Of a DNA stretch of 64,000 nt, positions 36,022 through 44,234 are shown in pieces. Where the stretch lies: the NCBI RefSeq assembly GCF_020103695.1, contig NZ_JAHXBF010000006.1, forward strand, positions 1 to 64,000. Reading direction: 5' to 3'. The first letter of the stretch is position 1; every line of letters starts with the position of its first letter. The position numbers and the translations under genes were made by a program. The DNA comes from Hyalangium versicolor. GTDB taxonomy: Bacteria; Myxococcota; Myxococcia; Myxococcales; Myxococcaceae. The notes below the pieces were generated by a model. That model saw only the letters and a list, made by a program, of their open reading frames with translations, was not told where the DNA came from and ran no database searches.

Positions 36022-36037
36022 TGGCGATCCAATCGCG
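36022..36037 (+). promoter_or_regulatory. Weak sigma-54-like site before the red operon
   Basis: TGGCGAT and TCGCG set GG and GC ten bases apart about 100 bp before redA. The -24 half fits well, the -12 half poorly (TCGC for TTGC). The 274-bp region 35866-36139 shows no better promoter by eye. Confidence 0.25.
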
Positions 36038-36139
36038 TTAGCCTGTAGCAACAAGAGTCGCGGGGGACTCCCGGGCAGTCCGGTCGGTTCTCTCACATGA
36101 ACTTACATCTTTTTGGGTAACCGCGAGGCAATCGACACC

Positions 36140-36571
36140 ATGAAGGAGAGGCTCACAGTCCTGGTGGTCGATGACGAGCACCCGGTGCTCATCACCGCTG
36201 CTGCCGTGCTGTCCGAAGATTTCCGGGTGCTGACGGCGCAGGATGCGGCGGCGGCCCTGCGCCTGCTGGAGCGCAACACCGTCGATGTGGTGTGCACCGA
36301 CTTCAACATGCCGGGGCAGAACGGCATCCAACTACTGCGCGAGGCGACGGCGAAGCAGCCGCACCTGTCGGGCGTGCTCGTCACCGGGCACGCCGAGTAT
36401 CTGGAGAAGCGGGACAAGTACGAGGCGCAGGGGCTCTACTACCTGCTCATCAAGCCGTACGAGCCCGCACGTCTGGTGGAGATCGTCCAGCGGGCGGCGG
36501 AGTCGGCCCGGCTCAAGCGGGTGATGAGCTCGCTCTCGTCGGAGCTGGGGGCCTGGAAGCGAGTGATGTGA
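36140..36571 (+). CDS. redA: Single-domain response regulator, redA position
   Basis: A 143-residue receiver. The acidic pocket is VVDDEHP (VDDE near residues 9-12), the phospho-acceptor Asp lies in VCTDFNMPGQNG near residue 55, and the Lys in LLIKPYEPARL near residue 110. A ~25-residue helical tail follows; no DNA-binding or enzyme domain. The ATG at 36140 is the first codon before the receiver. The stop is one base before the next gene. Assignment as redA rests on order relative to the redC-redF-like genes and is less certain than those. Confidence 0.7.
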   Translation: MKERLTVLVVDDEHPVLITAAAVLSEDFRVLTAQDAAAALRLLERNTVDVVCTDFNMPGQNGIQLLREATAKQPHLSGVLVTGHAEYLEKRDKYEAQGLYYLLIKPYEPARLVEIVQRAAESARLKRVMSSLSSELGAWKRVM

Positions 36572-36572
36572 G

Positions 36573-37208
36573 ATGAAGGGCAGGCTTCCAGCGGGGCGCG
36601 GGAGCACGCTGCTCGTTGTGGCCGGAGTGTTGTGGCTGGCCGCGGTGCTCGGAGGGATGGCGGCGTTGGCCCGTTACGCCGCCACGCCGGGTGAGTTCCA
36701 CGAAGCGCCCGCGCGCTGGCCCGCGGACAGCCTGCTGCACCCCACGCCGGGCCGTTCGCTGCTCGTGATGCTGGTGCATCCGCGCTGCCCCTGCTCTCGC
36801 GCGAGCCTGGGGGAGCTGGCGACGGTGATGGCGAGGGCTGGTGGGCGCGTGGACGCCTATGTCCTTTTCCACCGTCCCGAGGGCGAGTCCAATCGCTGGG
36901 TGCAGGGCGAATTGTGGGAGCGCGCGGCCTCCATTCCGGGCGTCACCGTGCTCGAGGACGTGGGGGGCGCGGAGGCTCGGCGGTTGGGCGCCACCACCTC
37001 CGGGCACGTGCTGGTCTTCGATGGAGAGGGACGGCTGCGCTTCAGCGGAGGGATTACCCGTTCGCGCGGGCATGCGGGAGACAACGCCGGGCGTGACACG
37101 GTGGAGGCCTTGCTGCAGGGCCGCGAGGAGGAGGAGGGGCGGCATCCGGTGTACGGCTGCGCGCTGGAGAGCCCCGCCGCGCCTCGCGAGGCGGTGGCGT
37201 CACCATGA
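36573..37208 (+). CDS. redB: Membrane-anchored thioredoxin-fold protein, redB position
   Basis: A 211-residue protein with one N-terminal membrane segment (STLLVVAGVLWLAAVLGGMAAL, about residues 11-32) and a domain that would face the periplasm. That domain has a thioredoxin-like order of strands and a CxC pair in VHPRCPCSRASLGEL, then GATTSGHVLVFDGEGRLRFSGG, typical of thiol-redox proteins. CPC differs from the usual CxxC, so catalysis is doubtful. The start follows the redA stop by one base and the stop overlaps redC (ATGA). It could pass a redox or envelope signal to RedC; this is inference. Confidence 0.68.
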   Translation: MKGRLPAGRGSTLLVVAGVLWLAAVLGGMAALARYAATPGEFHEAPARWPADSLLHPTPGRSLLVMLVHPRCPCSRASLGELATVMARAGGRVDAYVLFHRPEGESNRWVQGELWERAASIPGVTVLEDVGGAEARRLGATTSGHVLVFDGEGRLRFSGGITRSRGHAGDNAGRDTVEALLQGREEEEGRHPVYGCALESPAAPREAVASP

Positions 37209-38620
37209 GCCAGACACTGGTAGAGGAGGGCACGCCCGCGGAGTTCGAGGAGCGTGCCGCCCGGCTCCTGGCTCAGCACCAGGATGAGGTGTGGCGGCGG
37301 GTGGATCGGCTCTTTGCCCGGCTGATGATGGGGCAGTGGGTGGTGGCCATCGCGGTCGCGTTGCTCTTCTCCCCGTACGGGTGGGAGGGCAAGGTTCGCT
37401 CGGTGCACGTGCACGTGCAGGCGGCGGTGTTCCTCGGTGGCGCGCTCAGCCTCTTTCCCTTCGCGCTGGTGTGGCTGCGGAGCGGCACCGCGCTCACCCG
37501 CCACGTGGTGGCGATTTCCCAGATGCTCTGGTCCGCGCTGCTCATCCACCTGACGGGGGGCCGCATCGAGACACACTTCCACGTGTTCGGCTCGCTGGCC
37601 TTCCTGGCCTTCTACCGGGACTGGCCGGTGCTGCTGAGCGCCACGTGCGTGGTGGTGGTGGACCACTCGCTGCGCGGCCTGTTCTGGCCCGAGTCCGTTT
37701 ACGGCACGCCGGATCCGGAGTGGTGGCGCCTGCTGGAGCATGTCTTCTGGGTCTTCGCCATCGATCTGGTGCTGCTGTTCTCGTGCTTCGGGGCTCGGCG
37801 GGAGATGCGCGAGATGGCCGAGCGCCGGGCGGCGGCGGAGCTGGCCTCCGAGCGCGAGCAGGAGAAGTCTCGCGAGCTGGACAAGGCGCTGACCGAGCTG
37901 CGGGACACCCATGAGCACCTCATCCGCGTGGAGAAGCTGGCGGCGGTGGGGCAGCTGGCGGCGGGCGTGGGGCACGAACTGCGCAACCCGCTGGCCGCCG
38001 TGCGCAACGCGCACGCCTATCTCTCCAAGCGCCTGGCGAAGCCGGAGGAGGCGGCGACGGATGCGCGCGTGCCTCAGTTCCTGGCGTTGATGGACCGGGA
38101 GCTGAACAACTGTGCGCGCATCATCTCGGACCTGTTGGACTTCGCGCGGGAGCGGGCGCTCAGCCTCCAGCCGTGCCCGCTGCGGCCGCTGGTGGACGAG
38201 GCCATGGGCGTGGTGCCTCCGCGTGAGGGCGTGCGGGTGCTCAACCAGGTGCCGGAGACGCTGCCGGTGCCGGTGCTGGATCGGGAGCAGTTCCGGCAGG
38301 TGCTGATCAACCTGGTGCAGAACGCGGTGGAGGCCATCCCGTTGGGGCGGAGCGGGGAGGTGGTGGTGCGGGCCGACGGAGGTGGCCCCGAGCCCCTGCG
38401 GGTGCGCGTGGTGGACGACGGGGGCGGCATCCCCCCGGACGTGCTGCCGCGCATCTTCGAGCCGCTGTTCACCACGAAGAAGCAAGGGACCGGGCTGGGG
38501 CTGTCCATTGTGGCCACGCGCGTGCAGCGCCATGGCGGTACACTCCAGGTCGTGAGCGAACCCGGTCGTGGCAGTGAGTTCATCATCCAGCTCCCGCCCG
38601 CTGTGGCGAGGGCGGCCTAG
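37205..38620 (+). CDS. redC: Membrane sensor histidine kinase RedC-like
   Basis: A 471-residue kinase. Residues ~40-200 hold about five or six membrane segments with a conserved TGGRIETHFHVFGSLAFL stretch between them. A coiled coil (~205-240) leads to the HisKA domain with H257 in GVGHELRNPLAAVRN. The ATPase domain has N box QVLINLVQNAVEAI, DDGGGIPP and GTGLGLSIV. In M. xanthus, RedC is the membrane kinase of the four-component RedC-RedF system that times development. Gene order and receiver count downstream match that operon. Confidence 0.82.
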   Translation: MSQTLVEEGTPAEFEERAARLLAQHQDEVWRRVDRLFARLMMGQWVVAIAVALLFSPYGWEGKVRSVHVHVQAAVFLGGALSLFPFALVWLRSGTALTRHVVAISQMLWSALLIHLTGGRIETHFHVFGSLAFLAFYRDWPVLLSATCVVVVDHSLRGLFWPESVYGTPDPEWWRLLEHVFWVFAIDLVLLFSCFGARREMREMAERRAAAELASEREQEKSRELDKALTELRDTHEHLIRVEKLAAVGQLAAGVGHELRNPLAAVRNAHAYLSKRLAKPEEAATDARVPQFLALMDRELNNCARIISDLLDFARERALSLQPCPLRPLVDEAMGVVPPREGVRVLNQVPETLPVPVLDREQFRQVLINLVQNAVEAIPLGRSGEVVVRADGGGPEPLRVRVVDDGGGIPPDVLPRIFEPLFTTKKQGTGLGLSIVATRVQRHGGTLQVVSEPGRGSEFIIQLPPAVARAA

Positions 38621-38628
38621 GAGGCCCC

Positions 38629-39363
38629 GTGAGCACGGCGCGCATCCTGGTGGTGGATGACGAAGAGTCGATGCGAATCACCCTCGCGGCGAACCTGGAG
38701 CTGGAAGGGCACCAGGTGGTCGAGGCCTCCACGGGCGAAGAGGCGCTGAGCCTGGTGAAGCAGCAGCCCGTGGACGTGGTGCTGGCGGACATCCGCATGC
38801 CGGGGCTGCACGGGGTGGAGCTGAACCGTCACCTGCGGCGCGAGCAGCCGGGGCTGCCCGTGGTGCTGATGACGGCGTTCGCCCAGGAGAGCCTGGTGGA
38901 TGATGCGCTGGCCGAGGGCGTCTTCACCGTGCTGCACAAGCCCTTCGACGTGGAGCACCTGCTGCGGACGCTGCGGCGCGCGGCGCGCACTCCCGAGGTG
39001 CTGGTGGTGGATGACGTGAGGGATGTGGCGGAGGCCACGGTGGAGGGGCTGCGGCTGTGCGGTGTACGCGCGGAGGCCGTTTACGACGGGGACGCGGCGG
39101 TGGAGCGCATGCGCTCGGGGAGCGTGGACATCTGCGTGGTGGACCTGGTGATGCCGGGGATGACGGGCCCGGAGGTGGTGGAGCGGTTGCGAGGGGTGGG
39201 GCAGCCGGTGGGCTTCATCGCCGTGTCCGGGCATGACGTGCCAGAGATGATGCGCCAGGTGGCCGCGCTGGGGGACGTGTCCTGCATGCGCAAGCCCATC
39301 TCCATCCGGGAGCTGGCCCAGACAATCGCGCGAGCCCGTGGACGCGCGTTGACGAGGAACTGA
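38629..39363 (+). CDS. redD: Double-receiver response regulator RedD-like
   Basis: A 244-residue protein made of two receiver domains and nothing else. Receiver 1 (about 4-120): VVDDEES, phospho-Asp in VLADIRMPG, Lys in VLHKPFDV. Receiver 2 (about 124-240): VVDDVRD, phospho-Asp in CVVDLVMPG, Lys in MRKPISI. Such two-receiver proteins are rare, and RedD of M. xanthus is one. There it takes phosphate from RedC and relays it to RedE. The start is GTG behind a perfect AGGAGG. Confidence 0.85.
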   Translation: MSTARILVVDDEESMRITLAANLELEGHQVVEASTGEEALSLVKQQPVDVVLADIRMPGLHGVELNRHLRREQPGLPVVLMTAFAQESLVDDALAEGVFTVLHKPFDVEHLLRTLRRAARTPEVLVVDDVRDVAEATVEGLRLCGVRAEAVYDGDAAVERMRSGSVDICVVDLVMPGMTGPEVVERLRGVGQPVGFIAVSGHDVPEMMRQVAALGDVSCMRKPISIRELAQTIARARGRALTRN

Positions 39364-39364
39364 C

Positions 39365-40084
39365 ATGGACGAGCAAACTCCAGGGGTCGAGGCCCGCGAG
39401 CGCGCGGCGGTGGCAGAGGTGCTGACGGCGGTGCTGCGCCATGACTTGCGCAACCGGTTCTCCAGCATCCGCAACGCCTCGTACTATCTGATGAAGCAGA
39501 CGCAGAAGACGGACCTGTGGAAGGCGGATCCACGGGTGGAGGTCTTCTTCCAGCTCATCGACCGTGAGCTGGCCTCGGCCGAGGAGCTGCTGTCGGCTCG
39601 CAACCTGGCGGTGCTCCCGGCGGCGCAGGAGCGGGTGGTGCTGTGCGATGCGGCGGAGCGGGCGTTGGCGGTCTCGCACATTCCTCCGGCCATTCGCGTG
39701 GAGCGCACCTGGCAGGACAAATCGCGGGTGGAGGGAGATGGAGAGAACTTCGCCCTGCTCACCCGCTGTCTCATCGAGAACGCGGTGGAGGCGATGCCCC
39801 AGGGCGGCACGCTGGGGGTGCGGACGCTGCAAGGCGACGAGGGGCGCGTCATCCTCGAGGTGACCGACACCGGTTCGGGGATGAGCGACGAGCAGCGATC
39901 GCGGGCGTTCGAGCCGTTCGTGACGACGAAGCCGGGGCATGCGGGGGTGGGGCTGTGCATCGTCCAGCGGCTGGCGCTGCGTGGCCGGGCGTGGGTGGAG
40001 CTGAAGGCAGGCGAGTCCGTGGGCACGCGGGCGCGGGTCTCCTTTCCCATCGCGGAGGAGCCCGGAGCCGCTGGCGGAGTGTGA
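39365..40084 (+). CDS. redE: Soluble histidine kinase RedE-like
   Basis: A 239-residue cytosolic kinase core without sensor domain. H26 lies in LRHDLRNRFSSIRNA. The ATPase domain has N box CLIENAVEAMPQGG, DTGSGMSD and a G2-like GHAGVGLCIV. It starts one base after redD. In M. xanthus, RedE is reported to accept phosphate from RedD and to act as a phosphatase for RedF, rather than as a conventional sensor. The lack of any sensor region here fits. Confidence 0.84.
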   Translation: MDEQTPGVEARERAAVAEVLTAVLRHDLRNRFSSIRNASYYLMKQTQKTDLWKADPRVEVFFQLIDRELASAEELLSARNLAVLPAAQERVVLCDAAERALAVSHIPPAIRVERTWQDKSRVEGDGENFALLTRCLIENAVEAMPQGGTLGVRTLQGDEGRVILEVTDTGSGMSDEQRSRAFEPFVTTKPGHAGVGLCIVQRLALRGRAWVELKAGESVGTRARVSFPIAEEPGAAGGV

Positions 40085-40109
40085 GCGAGGAACCACGGAG
40101 GGGGGACCC

Positions 40110-40478
40110 ATGGAGAACTCGGGAGCACCGCGGCGGAACCTGCTGCTCGTGGAGGATGATCTGGCCAACTCGCTGACGCTGTCGGCGCTGTTGGAGGACG
40201 CGGGCTTCACCGTGGTCATCGCCGAGTCCTGTGCGCAGCTCGCCGGGTGCCTGCAGGGGCCGTCGCGGTACGACGCGGTGCTGCTGGACTCGACGCTGGG
40301 GGATGGAGACGGGTGGGAGCTGATTCCGTTGATTCGCCGCCAGCTGCCCGAGGCGAAGCTGGTGCTCGTGTCGGGGCAGCAGAGCTTCGGTACGCGAGCC
40401 CCCGTGGATGCCGTGTTCCAGAAGGGAGAGCAGGTGAGCGAGCTGCTGGCGTGTCTGGAGCGGCTGCTGCACCGGTAG
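40110..40478 (+). CDS. redF: Single-domain response regulator RedF-like
   Basis: A 122-residue receiver: LVEDDLANS acidic pocket, phospho-Asp in AVLLDSTLGDGDG near residue 53, and Lys in AVFQKGEQ near residue 108. No output domain, so it signals by protein contact, as proposed for RedF. The ATG follows GGAGGGGG. It closes the red block; the next gene is 96 bp on and functionally unrelated. Confidence 0.8.
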   Translation: MENSGAPRRNLLLVEDDLANSLTLSALLEDAGFTVVIAESCAQLAGCLQGPSRYDAVLLDSTLGDGDGWELIPLIRRQLPEAKLVLVSGQQSFGTRAPVDAVFQKGEQVSELLACLERLLHR

Positions 40479-40574
40479 CTCGTCCGAGGCGGCGCGTGGG
40501 CCTCCCGAGGTGGAGGACTGTCCTGGAGGGTGGTTGGAGCACCCGGCTCCCGTCACTATCATGTCCAGCAGGCC

Positions 40575-41513
40575 ATGGACCCTCGCTTCCCCTTCACTTC
40601 CTATCCGCACGGCTGGTTCCAGGTTGCCTGGTCCGATGAGCTGCCCATGGGGGGAGTCATGCCCCTGTCCTGTTTCGGCCGCGAGCTGGTGCTCTTCCGG
40701 ACAGAGGATGGGGTGGTTCATGCGCTCGATGCCTACTGCCCACACCTGGGAGCACACCTGGGCCATGGGGGACGTGTCCAGAAGGGCAACCTGCAGTGTC
40801 CCTTCCACGGTTGGCGCTTCAACGGCCAGGGGACCTGCGTCGAGGTCCCCCACGCGGGCAAGATTCCTTCCGGCGCGAAGGTGCGCGCGTGGCCGGTGCA
40901 CGAGCTCGACGGCATCATCCTCGTTCACCATGGGCCCGAGGGCTTGGAGCCGCCCTGGCGGGTGCCGGAACTCCCCGAGGCTCGCTCCGAGGGCTGGGTG
41001 CTCTTCCAGAAGAAGCAGTGGCGCATCCGCACCCACGTGAATGAGATCTCCGAGAACATCGCGGACTCCACCCACTTCCAATACGTCCACAGCCTGCTCT
41101 CGCAGCCGGTGAGTGAGTTCTCCTCGCAGGACCATGTCTTCCGCATGGACTCGAAGGTGGTGCAGCCCACTCCGCGAGGTCCGGTGAACGGCCGCATCCA
41201 GGCCGATGCGTATGGGCCTGGCTACTGGGCCATCCGGTTCACGGGCATCACCGATGTGACGTTCATCTCCGCCGCTGTTCCGGTGGGGCCCGAGCACGTC
41301 ACCCTGAGGCACACCTTCTTCGCCCGGCAGCCCGCGTTGCCGGGATCCAGCCAGAATGTCGTCAAGGCGCTGGTGGCGGAGATCATCCGGCAGGTGGAGG
41401 AGGACATCCCCATCTGGGAGAACAAGATCTACCGGCCCAAGCCGTTGTTCTCACCGGAAGAGCGCTCCATTCCCGCGTTTCGCCACTGGAGTCGCCAGTT
41501 CCTCGGAGAGTAG
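40575..41513 (+). CDS. Rieske-type non-heme iron oxygenase
   Basis: A 312-residue oxygenase. The Rieske cluster ligands are C55-P-H57 and C75-P-F-H78-G-W; the mononuclear iron motif is in ENIADSTHFQYVH with D164, H167 and H172. The single-chain layout resembles KshA and the DAF-36/Neverland cholesterol desaturases more than the aromatic-ring dioxygenases. The likely substrate is a sterol, steroid or other hydrophobic molecule; a reductase partner is not nearby. The ATG at 40575 precedes the conserved YPHGWFQVAWSDEL; an in-frame GTG at 40530 is possible. It is followed by plsC after 9 bp. Confidence 0.87.
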   Translation: MDPRFPFTSYPHGWFQVAWSDELPMGGVMPLSCFGRELVLFRTEDGVVHALDAYCPHLGAHLGHGGRVQKGNLQCPFHGWRFNGQGTCVEVPHAGKIPSGAKVRAWPVHELDGIILVHHGPEGLEPPWRVPELPEARSEGWVLFQKKQWRIRTHVNEISENIADSTHFQYVHSLLSQPVSEFSSQDHVFRMDSKVVQPTPRGPVNGRIQADAYGPGYWAIRFTGITDVTFISAAVPVGPEHVTLRHTFFARQPALPGSSQNVVKALVAEIIRQVEEDIPIWENKIYRPKPLFSPEERSIPAFRHWSRQFLGE

Positions 41514-41522
41514 AAGCGCTCC

Positions 41523-42263
41523 ATGCCCGAGCGCACCTATTCCCGCCCAGTCCAGGTCCTGAGGACGGTGCTGGCCGTGGGATGGGCCATGCTCTCGCTG
41601 GTGGTGTTCATCCCGGTGGCCCTGCTGGCGCTCCCGTTGGATCGGCGCCAGCGGGTGCATGACGTCTGCTCCATCCTCTGGGCGCGCGGCATCCTCGCGC
41701 TGGTGGGCGCGCGGCTGACGGTGCGTGGCGCGGAGCAGGCCTTCCGGGACGAGCGGTACATCATCGTCGCCAACCATCAGAGCCTGCTCGATGCGATGGC
41801 GGTGGTGGCGGCGCTCCAGCCACGTACCTCCGTGCGCATGGTGGCCCGGCGTGGGGCCTTTCGCATCCCGCTCATCGGGTGGGCCATGCGGCTGTTCGGT
41901 CACATCTCCGTGGATCCGCGCAGCATGCGGGCCTCGTTGCCCGGGCTCCAGCAGGCGCAGCAGGGGGTGGCTCGGCGCTGGTCCACCGTCTTCTTCCCGG
42001 AGGGGACGCGGAGCCCGGATGGCAAGGTGCGCCCGTTCCACAACAGCGCGTTCCACATCGCCTCTCGTGCGGGGGTGCGCGTGCTGCCTGTGACAGTCTC
42101 CGGCGCGTTCGAGATCATGCCCCGGCACAGCAACTTCGTGCTCCGGACAGGAGAGATCCAGGTTCTCGTTCATCCCGCGGTGGGGCCGCTGGAGCAGACG
42201 CATGATGCGGCCGTCGCGGCGTCCACGGCGTGTCAGCAGATCATCGAGGCGGCGCTCCCATGA
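41523..42263 (+). CDS. plsC: 1-acyl-sn-glycerol-3-phosphate acyltransferase (PlsC family)
   Basis: A 246-residue membrane-associated acyltransferase that would esterify lysophosphatidate or a related acceptor. A hydrophobic anchor covers residues ~14-37. Motif I is N84-H85-QSLLD90, motif II is ARRGAFRIPLIGW, motif III is FFPEGTRS at 157-164, motif IV is VLPVTVSG. The length is typical. Its position directly after the Rieske gene suggests the pair modifies or incorporates a lipid. Many bacteria carry several PlsC paralogues, so it need not be the housekeeping enzyme. Confidence 0.9.
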   Translation: MPERTYSRPVQVLRTVLAVGWAMLSLVVFIPVALLALPLDRRQRVHDVCSILWARGILALVGARLTVRGAEQAFRDERYIIVANHQSLLDAMAVVAALQPRTSVRMVARRGAFRIPLIGWAMRLFGHISVDPRSMRASLPGLQQAQQGVARRWSTVFFPEGTRSPDGKVRPFHNSAFHIASRAGVRVLPVTVSGAFEIMPRHSNFVLRTGEIQVLVHPAVGPLEQTHDAAVAASTACQQIIEAALP

Positions 42264-42282
42264 GCGGCGTGTCCCCCACGCC

Positions 42283-43008
42283 TCAGGGGTGCAGCTTCTC
42301 GTGCCGGGCGAACATCTCGACGAAGGTGGCGATGTGCCGGGCGCGCGTCTCCGCCTTCTTCGCGTGGTGGAGACGGAACAGCACGGCGTAGCGGTTCCTT
42401 GAGTTCAGAGTGGCGAAGAACGCGGCGGCGCGCGGATTGGCGGTGAGGGCCGCGGACAGATCGTCGGGCACGGTTGCGCTCTTCGGCGAGTCGTAGGCAG
42501 CCTCCCAACGCCCGTCCTTCTTCGCGCGCTCGACCTGCTCGAGCCCTGCCGGCTTCATCTTCCCCGCCGCGATGAGCACCAGCGCCTTCTCGCGATTGAT
42601 CTTGGACCAGATGCTCCGGGGGCTTCGTGGGGTGTATCGCTGGAGCCAGGCGGTGTCATCGAGCCGCTTCGCCTGACCATCGATCCAGCCCCATATGAGC
42701 GCCACCTCCACCGCTTCCTGGTAGGTGATGGAGGGGATGCCGGATGCCTTGCGGGCGAACTTCAGCAGCACACCGCGCGAGGATGCGTGGTTCTTGTCGA
42801 GCCAGTCCGACCACGCCTCCGGCTTCGTGAAGGAGAGGATCGGCAGCTCGCCCTGCGTACCGGCCTTCTTCGCGGCCGGCTTCTTCGCAGACGCTTTCTT
42901 CGCCGGGGCCTTCTTGGCTGGAGCCTTCTTCACGGTGGCCTTCTTCGCCACGGTCTTCTTGGGTGCCGCTGCCTTCTTCGTCTTCCCGTCCTGCTGCGTT
43001 GGACGCAT
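42283..43008 (-). CDS. YdeI/OmpD-associated family protein with histone-H1-like tail
   Basis: A 241-residue protein. Residues ~10-50 are a tract of KKA, PAKKA and AKKP repeats like the tails of histone H1 or HU variants, likely to bind nucleic acid. Residues ~53-241 are the YdeI/OmpD-associated domain: ILSFTKPEAWSDWLDKNH, ALIWGWIDGQAKRLDD, TPRSPRSIWSKINRE and a C-terminal helical part. The function of the domain is not established. GAGAGGG precedes the ATG. It follows the sensor kinase gene by 29 bp on the same strand. Confidence 0.85.
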   Translation of the reverse strand: MRPTQQDGKTKKAAAPKKTVAKKATVKKAPAKKAPAKKASAKKPAAKKAGTQGELPILSFTKPEAWSDWLDKNHASSRGVLLKFARKASGIPSITYQEAVEVALIWGWIDGQAKRLDDTAWLQRYTPRSPRSIWSKINREKALVLIAAGKMKPAGLEQVERAKKDGRWEAAYDSPKSATVPDDLSAALTANPRAAAFFATLNSRNRYAVLFRLHHAKKAETRARHIATFVEMFARHEKLHP

Positions 43009-43037
43009 CCGACCCTCTCGTGGAGTAGGCGCCCTTT

Positions 43038-44234
43038 CTACCCGTCGAGCCTCCAGCGTGCACTTTGAACCGTGTCGGGCTGCGCTCCCTGCTCCGCTCC
43101 CAGCTCCGAAGATGTGTCCGGTGAAGCAGGCTCGGGTGCTTTCAGGTAGGGCTCCGCGGAGGGGAGGCGTACCGCGAAGCAGGAGCCTTTGCCCAGGCCT
43201 TCGCTCAGGGCCTCGATGCGCCCTCCGTGGAGCTCGACGATCTTCCGGGCGATGGCGAGCCCCAGTCCACTTCCACCCGAGGTATCCGTGCGGCTGCGAG
43301 CCTTGTCCGCCTTGTAGAACCGGTCGAAGACGAAGGGCAGGTCCTCCGGCGAGATGCCAATCCCCGAATCCGTGAGCCGCACGAGGGCCTGTTTGTCCTC
43401 GAGCCGCAGCTCGATCCCGATCTTCCCGCCCGTGGGAGTGAACTTGATCGCGTTGTGGACGAGGTTGGTCCAGACCTGGTTCAGCATGTCCTCGTCCGCG
43501 GTCTGGTACACGGCGTCCAGGTCCGCCTCGATGTCGAGCCCCTTGGCCGTCCACTGAGGCTCGGCGGCCAGGACCACTTCGCGCAGTTGGCTGTCCAGCC
43601 GGTAGCGCCGCGGGACCGGGGCGTGGGCCTTCGAGTCCAGCGAGCTCAGCCTCAAGAGGTTCTCGCTCAGCCGCGAGAGGCGCCGGCTCTCGGCCTCGAT
43701 GGTGGTGAGGTAGTGCTGACGGGTCTCCTCGGACAGCCCGCCTTCTCTCAGGGCCTGCGCGAAGCCCCGGATGGAGGTGAGGGGCGATTGGATCTCGTGG
43801 GAGACATTCGAGATGAACTCCTGGCGCATCGCCTCCATGCGCTGGAGGGCTTCGGCCACCTGGTTGATGTTGACGGCCACCTTGAGGACCGGGTTCTCCC
43901 GAATGTCATCGTCCGCCTCCTCCACCGGGACGCTGACGGAGAAGTCCCCTCGCGCGATGCGGCTCAGCGCGTCGTTCAACACGGTGAAGATGGTCATCCG
44001 CCAGTTGAAGAAGGCTTTTCCGATGAACTTCATGATGAAGCCGAACAGGACGAGCGAGACCACCAGATCGATGACCTGGCTGATGTAGGGAGAGAGCTGC
44101 ACACCGAGGGCCGCCAGGGCGGCAGCCTTGAGCCAGGACACCAGCGTCCACTCCGCGATCAGCCCTGCCAGGAAGGCCAGGGTGACGAGCACGGCCCTGA
44201 GGCGAGGCGTGCGCTTCAGGGAGGGTACCTTCAC
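43038..44234 (-). CDS. Sensor histidine kinase paired with the OmpR-type regulator
   Basis: A 398-residue kinase with two membrane segments (about 14-42 and 50-70) and no sizeable periplasmic loop between them, as in intramembrane-sensing kinases of ABC-exporter modules. A HAMP-like region (SRIARGDFSVSVPV) leads to H146 in NVSHEIQSPLTSIRGF. The ATPase domain has VWTNLVHNAIKFTP, DSGIGISPED and GGSGLGLAIARKIV. The GTG start overlaps the regulator stop (GTGA). The C-terminal 30 residues are a polar tail. Confidence 0.9.
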   Translation of the reverse strand: MKVPSLKRTPRLRAVLVTLAFLAGLIAEWTLVSWLKAAALAALGVQLSPYISQVIDLVVSLVLFGFIMKFIGKAFFNWRMTIFTVLNDALSRIARGDFSVSVPVEEADDDIRENPVLKVAVNINQVAEALQRMEAMRQEFISNVSHEIQSPLTSIRGFAQALREGGLSEETRQHYLTTIEAESRRLSRLSENLLRLSSLDSKAHAPVPRRYRLDSQLREVVLAAEPQWTAKGLDIEADLDAVYQTADEDMLNQVWTNLVHNAIKFTPTGGKIGIELRLEDKQALVRLTDSGIGISPEDLPFVFDRFYKADKARSRTDTSGGSGLGLAIARKIVELHGGRIEALSEGLGKGSCFAVRLPSAEPYLKAPEPASPDTSSELGAEQGAQPDTVQSARWRLDG

